A program made the translations under genes and the position numbers. Positions 28,539-36,879 of a stretch of 36,893 bases of DNA are shown here, piece by piece. Origin of the DNA: Desulfobacterales bacterium (lineage in GTDB: Bacteria; Desulfobacterota; Desulfobacteria; Desulfobacterales; JAOZSB01); assembly GCA_029939895.1 (NCBI GenBank), contig JAOZSB010000006.1:1-36893 (forward strand), in the 5' to 3' direction. Each line of letters opens with the position of its first letter. Position 1 is the stretch's first letter. The notes under the pieces are model-generated. The model made no database searches, was not told where the DNA came from, and was given only the letters and a program-made list of their open reading frames with translations.

Positions 28539-28622
28539 GTTCCTGTAGAAAAATGTTCCATTCTGTTCAAGTCCAGGGTGGATTGAAGTTGGGCAAAAGG
28601 GGATGTTTTTTTTCGGGAACTA
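28539..28622. repeat. 84-bp MITE-like repeat, copy 2
   Basis: gttcctgtagaaaaatgttccattctgttcaag...ttgggcaaaaggggatgttttttttcgggaacta; alignable to 4970..5053. Confidence 0.65.
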
Positions 28623-28652
28623 ACCAGCCAGAAAGCCTGGGATCATAAATAA

Positions 28653-28727
28653 GCCGGCGTAGCTCAGTGGTAGAGCAGCTGATTCGTAATCAGCAGGCCA
28701 GGGGTTCAACTCCCCTCGCCGGCTCCA
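28653..28727 (+). tRNA. tRNA-Thr (anticodon CGT), CCA encoded
   Basis: Acceptor GCCGGCG/CGCCGGC. Anticodon stem-loop GCTGA-TTCGTAA-TCAGC. T-arm AGGGG-TTCAACT-CCCCT. Discriminator T and CCA. Confidence 0.95.
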
Positions 28728-28963
28728 GGAACTTTGCTGACCTGCAAAAATCATTCACAACCCATATACCAATAGTAGCACTAAAAACAAAAAAATTGTT
28801 TTTTTTTCAATAACCCCTTGACATATATTTAATATCTGCCTAACGTATCGGTCTTGTTACTGTTAATTTTTTTTTAGCAAATCAACCATTGGTTTTATAC
28901 AGGGGTTTGACAAAATAATTAAAGGAAATTAACAACTTTTGTCTAAATAGTATCGGGGTTGCA

Positions 28964-29125
28964 ATGGAAGAAAAACTTGAGTCCAGGCTGAAAAATGAAA
29001 TTGATGAAATTTCAAAAAGAATTGACGGAATCATGAAAAGCATTAAAGCCCTTGATTCTGACCAGCAAAACACCCCAAGTGACCAAAAAGCTACAAGTAG
29101 CGGGGATCAGACGCAAACTGCATAA
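28964..29125 (+). CDS. Small coiled-coil protein (53 aa)
   Basis: MEEKLESRLKNEIDEISKRIDGIMKSIKALDSDQQNTPSDQKATSSGDQTQTA*. Two TTGACA-N17 promoter-like boxes upstream (28818 and 28907). Confidence 0.55.
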   Translation: MEEKLESRLKNEIDEISKRIDGIMKSIKALDSDQQNTPSDQKATSSGDQTQTA

Positions 29126-29182
29126 TAGGATTTATGGTTTAAAACAACTTAAAATCCTGAATCATAAATCAGTTCATTGGTA

Positions 29183-29262
29183 GTTTTTTGTTTATTTGAT
29201 AACCAGCACATTGGTATAAACTAAACATTGGCTTCGATGTTTCTATTAAGTTCATTAGGAGG
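29183..29262 (+). repeat. Interspersed 5'-leader repeat, copy D (upstream of ihfA-like gene, opposite genomic orientation)
   Basis: GTTTTTTGTTTATTTGATAACCAGCACATTGGTATAAACTAAACATTGGCTTCGATGTTTCTATTAAGTTCATTAGGAGG then AAGTATG. Confidence 0.7.
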
Positions 29263-29266
29263 AAGT

Positions 29267-29554
29267 ATGGCATTGACCAAAAGCGACATTGTTACAAAAA
29301 TTCACAACCTTGGATTCACAAAGAAAAAATCTGTGGATATTGTGGAAGATCTTCTTGAAATCATAAAAAGAACACTGGCCGACAGCGAAGACGTACTCGT
29401 GTCAGGATTTGGCAAATTCTGCATCAAGGATAAAGATCAAAGAAGGGGCAGAAACCCGGCAACAGGCGCAGACCTGATTCTCAGGGAACGAAAAGTCGTG
29501 ACCTTTAAATGCTCTGGTAAGCTCAGGAACAAAATCAACAAGCTTGAAAACTAA
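29267..29554 (+). CDS. ihfA: Integration host factor alpha / HU-family DNA-binding protein
   Basis: MALTKSDIVTKIHNLGFTKKKSVDIVEDLLEIIKRTLADSEDVLVSGFGKFCIKDKDQRRGRNPATGADL; ATG 29267 after AGGAGG. Confidence 0.88.
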   Translation: MALTKSDIVTKIHNLGFTKKKSVDIVEDLLEIIKRTLADSEDVLVSGFGKFCIKDKDQRRGRNPATGADLILRERKVVTFKCSGKLRNKINKLEN

Positions 29555-29612
29555 CGCTACCGTTAAGAGTAAAGCCAGCATAAAATAACATATATCAAGA
29601 ATTTAAAAAATA

Positions 29613-29662
29613 AATGACGCGCAGGTCAAAGGGTATTGTCCTGCGCGTCATTATTTTTTTTT
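29613..29662. terminator. Intrinsic terminator between convergent genes
   Basis: AATGACGCGCAGG ... CCTGCGCGTCATT followed by ATTTTTTTTT. Confidence 0.8.
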
Positions 29663-29674
29663 GATTTTTCTGAT

Positions 29675-31369
29675 CTACTTAGCTTCGGTTATCCACGCAA
29701 ACTCGTAAGGTTTAAGCACGATTGCGTTTGTGGATACTTTTTCTCCCGTAAAAAGATTCTTCATCAAGTATGGAACATTTTTCAGGGCCACGGTCACTTC
29801 TTCGTTTGAAACATTCGTCAGAGCGTACAAAAGCTGATCCTGGCTGTATCTCTTGATTCCGAACACCCTGGAATCAAGCTCCAGTATTGCAAAGCCTGCA
29901 TTGGGATGGAAGGCTGACTGCTTCTTCCGCATCTTGATCATTTCAATATAGGGACGGAAAACCATTGACCTGAAGGAGTTCTCATCTGCGAGTTCTTCTT
30001 CAATTGTCGCAAAATCAAGTTTCGCGCGGTTGATTGTCCTTGCTCGTCCTGTCATCTCAACACCGTCCTGCCAGTTGTGGGAACCCATGATGCTGTGGAT
30101 ATAAGATGCTGGAACACCCGGCAGAGCGTACTGCACAGACTGGGCAGCAAGGAATTTTTTAGCATGGGTTGCATCGTCTTCGCCCTCTGCTTTCAGGGCA
30201 TCCACATAGGTTATATTCAACTCATAGGGGCTTTGGGAACCATCCGGGTTGTCCTTGTAGGAAACCCTTCCTCCGTTTGAGTTTACTGCTCCAATCAGTT
30301 TTTCTACCTCTTCCGGCGGCAGGATGCCTTCAAGGGGACGTACCCCTATTCCATCGTGGGAGGCTGTAAAATTAAAGAACGTGTTTGTTGTAGAATCCAG
30401 GGTAAGGGTTTTTGCCCAATTGGTCAGCACGTCTGTATTTTTGGTTACAAATGAGTAAAACAGAAGCGGCGGCAGGGTGAAATTATAAACCATCTGGGCC
30501 TCGTCAACACCGTTGCCGAAATAGCTGACGTTTTCCTTATGCGGCACATTGGTTTCAGTCAGAATTATTACTTCTGGATATGTCAGGTCGTAGACTGCCC
30601 TGAAAACCTTGACCATGTCGTGGGTCTTCTGGAGATGCAGGCAGGTTGTGCCGATTTCCTTCCATAGAAATGCAATTGCATCGAGCCTGATAATGGTAGC
30701 ACCCTTCTGAGCATAAACCAGAAATGCTTTAATCATCTGTTCGAGTACATCAAGGCTCTGAAAGTTGAAGTCAATTTGATCTTCGCTGAAGGTTGTCCAG
30801 AGGTGGACTGTCTCTCCTGAGTCTTTTTTGTATTCTGTCAAAAGCGGCAAAGCGCGTGGTCTTGTTACCTGTGAGAGATCTATGGATGGGTCCATCTCGA
30901 TAGCAAATTCTTTAAACCCGTCTTTTCCTGCCAGATAATTTTTAAACCACTGGCCCTTGGATGAAAAATGGTTCAAAACATGGTCAAACATCAACCCAAA
31001 GTCATTGTGGATAGCTTCGACATCATCCCAAACGCCCAGTTCCGGGTCAATCAGGAAAAAATCCATGACTGAAAAACCATCGTCCGATGAATATGGGAAA
31101 AAAGGAAGAAAGTGAACCGTTGAAACTGCTCCCTTTAGATACTTGTTTGCAAATTTATGAAAAGTGCCAAGGGGTACTTCGCCCTCCTGTTTCACAGAAT
31201 CCCCATAGGTGATGAGGACAATATCTTCTTCTGAAAAATACTCCTTAACCTCTCCGCTGTCTGTTTTGTGTTCCTCTATCAGCGGGATAAGCCTGTTCAG
31301 GGCTTCTTCCCCCTTTGTTTCGCCGTAGATACCAGTAAGTAATGCTTTAACCTTCCCGAGTCCTTCCAT
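29675..31369 (-). CDS. GH13 sucrose phosphorylase-like alpha-glucan/sucrosyl enzyme
   Basis: GH13 motifs (HFSSKGQWF, IIRLDAIAFLWKE, ILTETNVPH, FTASHDGIGVRPLEG). Start 31369 preceded by AAAGGAG. Confidence 0.85.
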   Translation of the reverse strand: MEGLGKVKALLTGIYGETKGEEALNRLIPLIEEHKTDSGEVKEYFSEEDIVLITYGDSVKQEGEVPLGTFHKFANKYLKGAVSTVHFLPFFPYSSDDGFSVMDFFLIDPELGVWDDVEAIHNDFGLMFDHVLNHFSSKGQWFKNYLAGKDGFKEFAIEMDPSIDLSQVTRPRALPLLTEYKKDSGETVHLWTTFSEDQIDFNFQSLDVLEQMIKAFLVYAQKGATIIRLDAIAFLWKEIGTTCLHLQKTHDMVKVFRAVYDLTYPEVIILTETNVPHKENVSYFGNGVDEAQMVYNFTLPPLLFYSFVTKNTDVLTNWAKTLTLDSTTNTFFNFTASHDGIGVRPLEGILPPEEVEKLIGAVNSNGGRVSYKDNPDGSQSPYELNITYVDALKAEGEDDATHAKKFLAAQSVQYALPGVPASYIHSIMGSHNWQDGVEMTGRARTINRAKLDFATIEEELADENSFRSMVFRPYIEMIKMRKKQSAFHPNAGFAILELDSRVFGIKRYSQDQLLYALTNVSNEEVTVALKNVPYLMKNLFTGEKVSTNAIVLKPYEFAWITEAK

Positions 31370-31712
31370 GGTTTTCTCCTTTGCTGGTTTTTTTATTCCG
31401 GTGAATGGGAGCCTGGCAAGTATGCCTTTTTTTTTAAGAACCTGCACCGCAAATAAATTATTTAGATCCAGGCATGGCCAATGCAGTAATAGCCTGCATT
31501 ACTGACGGCCCTGCCACTGGACAATGACCTGAAAAAAAGCCCCACAAACAAAAATTTGAAATAAAGATAAAAAAATTCTCAATAAAAAAATTAAATTAAT
31601 ATAAAACAGCAATAGCATAAAAACAGGATGTATTCAATGGGCAGAATTAAGGCATTATATCATTTTTTTTTCAAAACTTAATATTTGACGAGGTAAATTT
31701 TTTTTTGAATTA

Positions 31713-31884
31713 TCAGGCATAGGTTTCACGCAGCTCTTTTAAAAAATCCAAGATACTGCAAATTTTGAAGCGAAATTGATACTTGATGCCTGATAAATCT
31801 TTGTCATACGAAATCAGGTGGGTTGCCGGACTGAGCGGAAATTATGATATTAGTGTCGGGGACTGTCAGAAATTCGGTATCCAC
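31713..31884 (-). pseudogene. Remnant of a PIN-domain toxin (internal deletion plus frameshift)
   Basis: Frame 1 from GTG 31884: VDTEFLTVPDTNIIISAQSGNPPDFV* (PIN N-terminal Asp motif). Adjacent shifted frame: THLISYDKDLSGIKYQFRFKICSILDFLKELRETYA* (PIN C-terminal xDKDL and terminal helix). Confidence 0.6.
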
Positions 31885-31887
31885 AGA

Positions 31888-32157
31888 TTATTCTTTTATT
31901 TGATCTGCTACCACTTTTTGAGCAGCTTCAAACTCGTTAAAGGCCTGTTCCCTGGTGTAGCCCTTTTGGTTACGCTGCTTCACTTCCTCCTGGGATTCCT
32001 TCAGCAGTTGAAAAGCCCGATCAGAGCAAACCCGTCTTACCCCAACCCGAACTTCACCACTCTGAAAATCCTTCTCCAAAACAAGGGAAACCTTTTCATT
32101 TTTATTGAGCAGGTCAGCCACAGCACGGGGAAAGTCATCAACTGAAAGCGGTTCCAT
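31888..32157 (-). CDS. Antitoxin-like small protein (89 aa), partner of the decayed PIN toxin
   Basis: Compact acidic/helical 89-aa ORF; its stop is 3 nt upstream of the GTG of the PIN remnant, as in a TA operon. Confidence 0.6.
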   Translation of the reverse strand: MEPLSVDDFPRAVADLLNKNEKVSLVLEKDFQSGEVRVGVRRVCSDRAFQLLKESQEEVKQRNQKGYTREQAFNEFEAAQKVVADQIKE

Positions 32158-32247
32158 AAAAAGTAATCCTCTTTAATAATTCTGCCTCTATTTTACTCTT
32201 TCTGACGACTAATAGTCAAGCTTTCTCTTTTTTTCCATAGCCCAGTA

Positions 32248-32276
32248 TTGACATATGCACTTGATAAGAGTAGTAT
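32248..32276 (+). promoter_or_regulatory. Candidate sigma70 promoter
   Basis: TTGACA (32248-32253), 17-nt spacer, TAGTAT (32271-32276). Confidence 0.5.
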
Positions 32277-32562
32277 GAAAATTATTAAAATGGCTTAAAT
32301 GTTAGGTTTTTTGTCGGGAGTTAAACCTTAATCTTTGAAAATGCTTTATGTGTTTGAATAGTTTATGTTTTTCTCCACCCCAAATATGGACTTTTTTAAA
32401 AATACGCTTAAATCTGGATCATCGGAATTTTTGATTTATATTTGTATTCTAATAAACTTATAAATTTGTTGAAGCTTTTTGAATGGTTTTTCCTGAATAA
32501 TTCATTTATGCAATCAGCAAAAAGCCTCACAAACAACCTGCAATCGACAAAAGGTATCTGAT

Positions 32563-35136
32563 ATGGGATTCATCAAAAAAAGACCCATGACAATAATGGG
32601 TGTAATCATAACCATCCTTTTCCTGGTCATGTGCATAATCAGGGTCGAGTTTCTCGATTCCACGGACTTGAAGTTTTATGATCTGATGATGAATATGAGG
32701 GGCGATCCTGAAGGCACAAGCCAGATCGTGATTGTGGATATTGACGATGATTCAATAGAAAAACTGGGACGCTGGCCCTGGCCCAGGTCTTTGCTGGCAG
32801 AGGGCATCAAGAAAATAGATGCAGCAGGCCCAAAGGTGATAGGGCTTAATATAATCCTGAGTGAGCCTGAAAGGGTTGCCGGACTCAAGGAGCTTGGCGA
32901 GCTTGAAAACTTGTTCAAGACCGGGGTAATGAACACCGAGGACGACCGGGATGTACAGTTTCTCAAAACAATGGAGTCCACCCGCCTCAAGTTAAACAAT
33001 GATAAAAAACTGGCAGAAGCGATAAAGGCCTCTGGAAAGGTTATACTGCCTGTATTTTTTAAAAGATCGCAAATAGAGGAAAATGCAGAGCCGGAAGATG
33101 CTGTCATGGATCATACCATCCCGGAGGTTTTCAACGATGGCGGTATGTACAACCCCGTAGCTAATGATATGTTCGTTCCTATTCCTGCGCTTTTCAAGGT
33201 GTGTTCAGGTATTGGCCATGTAAATTTCAACAACGACATGGACGGCAAGGGCAGGCGGGAATCACTTTTTTATGAATACAGGGGCGTATATATCCCCTCC
33301 TATACCTTGAGACTTGCAGCATACTACCTCAAGGTTCCACTTGATGACATTACAATTGATGTTGGTTTTGGTGTTGCAATGGGCTCTGCAAATATTCCCA
33401 TAACACTTGATGACTCTTCCTTTTTAATCAACTTCAAAGGGCCGACAGGCTCCTTTAAAAAATATTCTTTTTTTGATGTAATCAACGACAAGGTCTCCAT
33501 GAACGTGTTTAAAAACAAGATCGTTCTGGTTGGGCCTTCAGCAGCAGGAATCATAAACCCTTTAAGCACGCCTACTGACAGCTCAATGCCCCTTATGGAA
33601 TTTTCAGCAAACACAATCTGGTCGATGCTTAACAAACGGTTTATTGTGCAGCCCTCCTGGGCCGCAGCATTTGAACTGCTTATGGTGTTACTTGTGGGCC
33701 TGCTCGTGATATTGCTGCTGCCGCGGTTGCGAGCCAGGACAGCAGGGCTTTTGTTCCTCCTGCTGGTAATCGTCTTGATAGGCCTGCCCATAACCCTGTT
33801 TTCCTCCAAGGGCTACCTGGTTAAGGTGATGTATCCCCTGACCCAGCTTTTCCTGGGATATATTGGTGTAGTTTCTATCCAATTTCTGCTTACGGAAACA
33901 AAAAAAGACAAGGTGGAAGGCGAATCCGCAGAAACAAACAGGATGCTTGGAATTTCCTTTCAGGCACAGGGTATGCTCGACATGGCCTTTGACAAATTCA
34001 GGCGCATACCAATTGATGACGAGGTAAAGGATCTTCTCTACAACCTTGCCCTTGACTATGAAAGAAAAAGACAGCTCAACAAGGCCGCATCTGTATATGA
34101 ATATATAGAAAAGAACGACAGCAAATTTAAAGATGTTGGAGCCAAGAAGACAAAGCTCATGCAGGCCAGCGAGACCATGATTTATGGTGATGGCGGTCTG
34201 GGCGGCGGCGGAGGCGACGGCTTTACCCTGGACGGAAGCACAAAACCCACCCTTGGCCGCTACGAGATTGAAAAAAAGCTGGGACAGGGAGCCATGGGGA
34301 TCGTGTACCTGGGCAGAGATCCCAGAATCAACCGAACCACAGCTATCAAAACCTTCAAGTTTGGCGATGATTTAGAACCCGATGATATAGAAAAGATGAA
34401 GGAGAAGTTCTTCCGGGAGGCTGAAAGTGCCGGGACACTGTCCCATCCGAATATCGTCACGATTTATGATGCAGGTGACGAGCAGGACATGGCCTATATT
34501 GCAATGGAGTTTCTGGAAGGGACTGACCTTGATGACTATGTGAAAAAAGATACCCTCATGGCAGTAAAGCAGGTTGTCGATTATATGGCAGATATTGCCA
34601 GCGGCCTTGGCTACGCCCATGAAAAAGGGATCGTCCACAGGGACATTAAACCCGCCAATATCATGCTTTTAAGGAAAAAAGAAGAGGTTGACGGCAAGGA
34701 AGTGATTAAGGAAGGGCCGGTTAAAATAACAGACTTTGGTATAGCAAGGATAACCGCTACCTCCCAGACACAGACTGGCGTGGTTAAAGGAACTCCCTAC
34801 TACATGTCGCCAGAGCAGTTTTCAGGAGAAAAAGTTGACGGCAGGTCTGACATCTTTTCCATGGGAACCATGATGTATCAGCTTTTGACCAGCGAGTATC
34901 CCTTTACCGGGGACAGCCCTGCATCCCTCATGAACTGTATCATGAATAAAGCCCATGCAGACCCCAGGGAGTACAACAAAAAGATTCCAAAACCGCTGGT
35001 TGACATACTCAACAGAACCCTGGCCAAGACCAAGGAAAAAAGATACCAGAAAGCTGAACAGCTTGAGCAACACCTGAAAAAGGTCAGTGCGTGGATGACG
35101 AAGATGGAAGCCCAGAAAAAGGCTGACAAAGGATAA
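32563..35136 (+). CDS. CHASE2-domain sensor Ser/Thr protein kinase
   Basis: N-terminal CHASE2 (FYDLMMNMRGDP...VIVDIDDDSIEKLGRWPWPRSLLAEGI), three TMs, TPR-like linker, Gly-rich hinge, kinase domain (LGQGAMGIVYLG, HRDIKPANIML, DFGIAR). Confidence 0.93.
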   Translation: MGFIKKRPMTIMGVIITILFLVMCIIRVEFLDSTDLKFYDLMMNMRGDPEGTSQIVIVDIDDDSIEKLGRWPWPRSLLAEGIKKIDAAGPKVIGLNIILSEPERVAGLKELGELENLFKTGVMNTEDDRDVQFLKTMESTRLKLNNDKKLAEAIKASGKVILPVFFKRSQIEENAEPEDAVMDHTIPEVFNDGGMYNPVANDMFVPIPALFKVCSGIGHVNFNNDMDGKGRRESLFYEYRGVYIPSYTLRLAAYYLKVPLDDITIDVGFGVAMGSANIPITLDDSSFLINFKGPTGSFKKYSFFDVINDKVSMNVFKNKIVLVGPSAAGIINPLSTPTDSSMPLMEFSANTIWSMLNKRFIVQPSWAAAFELLMVLLVGLLVILLLPRLRARTAGLLFLLLVIVLIGLPITLFSSKGYLVKVMYPLTQLFLGYIGVVSIQFLLTETKKDKVEGESAETNRMLGISFQAQGMLDMAFDKFRRIPIDDEVKDLLYNLALDYERKRQLNKAASVYEYIEKNDSKFKDVGAKKTKLMQASETMIYGDGGLGGGGGDGFTLDGSTKPTLGRYEIEKKLGQGAMGIVYLGRDPRINRTTAIKTFKFGDDLEPDDIEKMKEKFFREAESAGTLSHPNIVTIYDAGDEQDMAYIAMEFLEGTDLDDYVKKDTLMAVKQVVDYMADIASGLGYAHEKGIVHRDIKPANIMLLRKKEEVDGKEVIKEGPVKITDFGIARITATSQTQTGVVKGTPYYMSPEQFSGEKVDGRSDIFSMGTMMYQLLTSEYPFTGDSPASLMNCIMNKAHADPREYNKKIPKPLVDILNRTLAKTKEKRYQKAEQLEQHLKKVSAWMTKMEAQKKADKG

Positions 35137-35176
35137 ATAAAGTTAAGGCTGAAGTAAACTATGAAGTAGATTAACT

Positions 35177-35992
35177 ATGATTAAATTAGAGGCATCCGGT
35201 CTTACAGACACCGGAATGAAAAGAAAAAAGAATGAGGACTCCCTGTACCTCGACGACCCGATGGGGCTATACATCGTAGCCGACGGGATGGGTGGGCACA
35301 AGGCAGGCGAGGTGGCCAGCATGATTGTAGTCCAGACCATGAAGGACTACATGAGGCAGTTCAAGCATGATGACGATGATGTTGAAGAACTGCCAGATAC
35401 CTTTGATTCACTCTCAAAGGAGGCCAACAGGCTCATCAGCGGCATTACCCTGTCAAATCGTGCTGTCTATGAAGTATCAAAAAGCAGGCCCACATACAGC
35501 GGTATGGGTTCTACGGTATCTGCCATCTATCTTGCAGATCATACGATAATCGCTGCAAATGTAGGTGACAGCCCGATTTATCTGATCCACGATGAGAAAA
35601 TTGAAATGGTTTCAGTACCTCATACCGTGGTGGCAGAACAACAGGCGATTGATCCTGATGCTGCAAAGCAGATTGGAGAACAGTTTAAGCACATTCTCAC
35701 CAGAAGCATGGGGATCAACGAGACTGTCAAGCCAGACGTTACAGAGTTCCATTGCTATAAAGGCGACATGCTGGTGATATGCTCAGACGGCCTTACGGAC
35801 ATGGTTGAGGAAGAAGAGATTCTTAAAACAGTCCTTGAAGCAGAAAACATGGACAAGGCCTGTGCAACGCTTGTCCAGATGGCAAATAACCGTGGCGGGC
35901 TTGACAATATCACTGTAATAGTATTGAAGATAAAGAGCATTGTTGATGGCAAGGGCGGGATTATGGAGTTTGTTTCTCGTCTTTTTAAATAG
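35177..35992 (+). CDS. PP2C-family Ser/Thr protein phosphatase
   Basis: GLTDTGMKRKKNEDS, LYIVADGMGGHKAGEVAS, AANVGDSPIYLI, VICSDGLTDMV, DNITVIVLKI. Confidence 0.94.
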   Translation: MIKLEASGLTDTGMKRKKNEDSLYLDDPMGLYIVADGMGGHKAGEVASMIVVQTMKDYMRQFKHDDDDVEELPDTFDSLSKEANRLISGITLSNRAVYEVSKSRPTYSGMGSTVSAIYLADHTIIAANVGDSPIYLIHDEKIEMVSVPHTVVAEQQAIDPDAAKQIGEQFKHILTRSMGINETVKPDVTEFHCYKGDMLVICSDGLTDMVEEEEILKTVLEAENMDKACATLVQMANNRGGLDNITVIVLKIKSIVDGKGGIMEFVSRLFK

Positions 35993-36067
35993 TTTTTTTA
36001 GGTTAAGTACTTTTTTAATAAAACAGTTTTGTTCAGCAGTATAACACTTTAAATATGAGGGTATGAC

Positions 36068-36841
36068 ATGCCAAGTTTGACGTTAAAATTCAAAGCAAAC
36101 GTTATTAAAGAGTTTGACCTGACAAGCGGAAACTCTCTTAGTATCGGCAGGCGCGACACAAACGATATTGTTATCGAAAACCTTGCGGTTTCTGGCTACC
36201 ACGCAAAGGTGGATCATGTTGATGACGGTTATCTGCTTACCGACCTGCAAAGCAAGAACGGAACATTCGTTGCCGGCAAGAGCGTTACTGCATACTGGCT
36301 CAAAAACGAAGACGTTGTCACGATTGGAAAGCATACCGTGATTTTCGCCTACAAAGATGGAGAAGAAATCCCGGCACAGGATTCTGAACCAGAGCCTGAA
36401 CCTGCACCTGAACCAGATACTGAACCAGATACTGAACCAGAACAAGACCCTGAACCAGAATCCAAAGCAGCCCCCGAACCTGGCGAAGAAGTCGTAATTT
36501 CACCGGATGAGGATGCAGAGGCTGATGCAAAACAAGAGGATGAAGCAGGTGTACAGGGTGTCCTCACCTTTCTTGCTGCTTTAGAAGGAGAAATGGAGCT
36601 TACCCGCAAAATTATCAAAATTGGCAAGGATGACTCCAATGATATAGTTGTAGGAGGCCTTATGATGGGAGCCACAGCCGCAACCATCAGCAAACGTCCC
36701 TCTGGATACACCCTGAGCTTTGTTGGCGGCATGTCAAAACTCAAGCTCAACGGAGAGACTGTCAAGGAATCCGTACAGCTCAAGGATTTCGACACAATAG
36801 AGTTAGGGCCATTAAAGGCTCAGTTTACCATCTGGACATAA
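36068..36841 (+). CDS. FHA-domain protein with Pro/Glu-rich linker and second FHA-like domain
   Basis: LSIGRRDTNDIVIENLAVSGYHAKVDH...DLQSKNGTFVAG (FHA). Linker EPEPEPAPEPDTEPDTEPEQDPEPE. C-terminal KIGKDDSNDIVVGG. Confidence 0.9.
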   Translation: MPSLTLKFKANVIKEFDLTSGNSLSIGRRDTNDIVIENLAVSGYHAKVDHVDDGYLLTDLQSKNGTFVAGKSVTAYWLKNEDVVTIGKHTVIFAYKDGEEIPAQDSEPEPEPAPEPDTEPDTEPEQDPEPESKAAPEPGEEVVISPDEDAEADAKQEDEAGVQGVLTFLAALEGEMELTRKIIKIGKDDSNDIVVGGLMMGATAATISKRPSGYTLSFVGGMSKLKLNGETVKESVQLKDFDTIELGPLKAQFTIWT

Positions 36842-36879
36842 AAAAAAACTAACGGATTATCCAAAAGAGTTATCCGTTA
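36842..36879 (-). terminator. Putative terminator for a convergent minus-strand gene beyond the window
   Basis: Minus sense: TAACGGAT...ATCCGTTA-GTTTTTTTT. Confidence 0.5.

Noticed and set aside
31783-32145. 120-aa plus ORF
   Set aside because: Antisense to the antitoxin-like ORF and PIN remnant; the minus-strand interpretation explains the region better.
32451-32520. Possible repeat copy (CTAATAAACTTATAAATTTGTTGAAGCTTTTTGAATGG) upstream of the CHASE2 kinase
   Set aside because: Partial similarity in AT-rich DNA and wrong orientation relative to the downstream gene.
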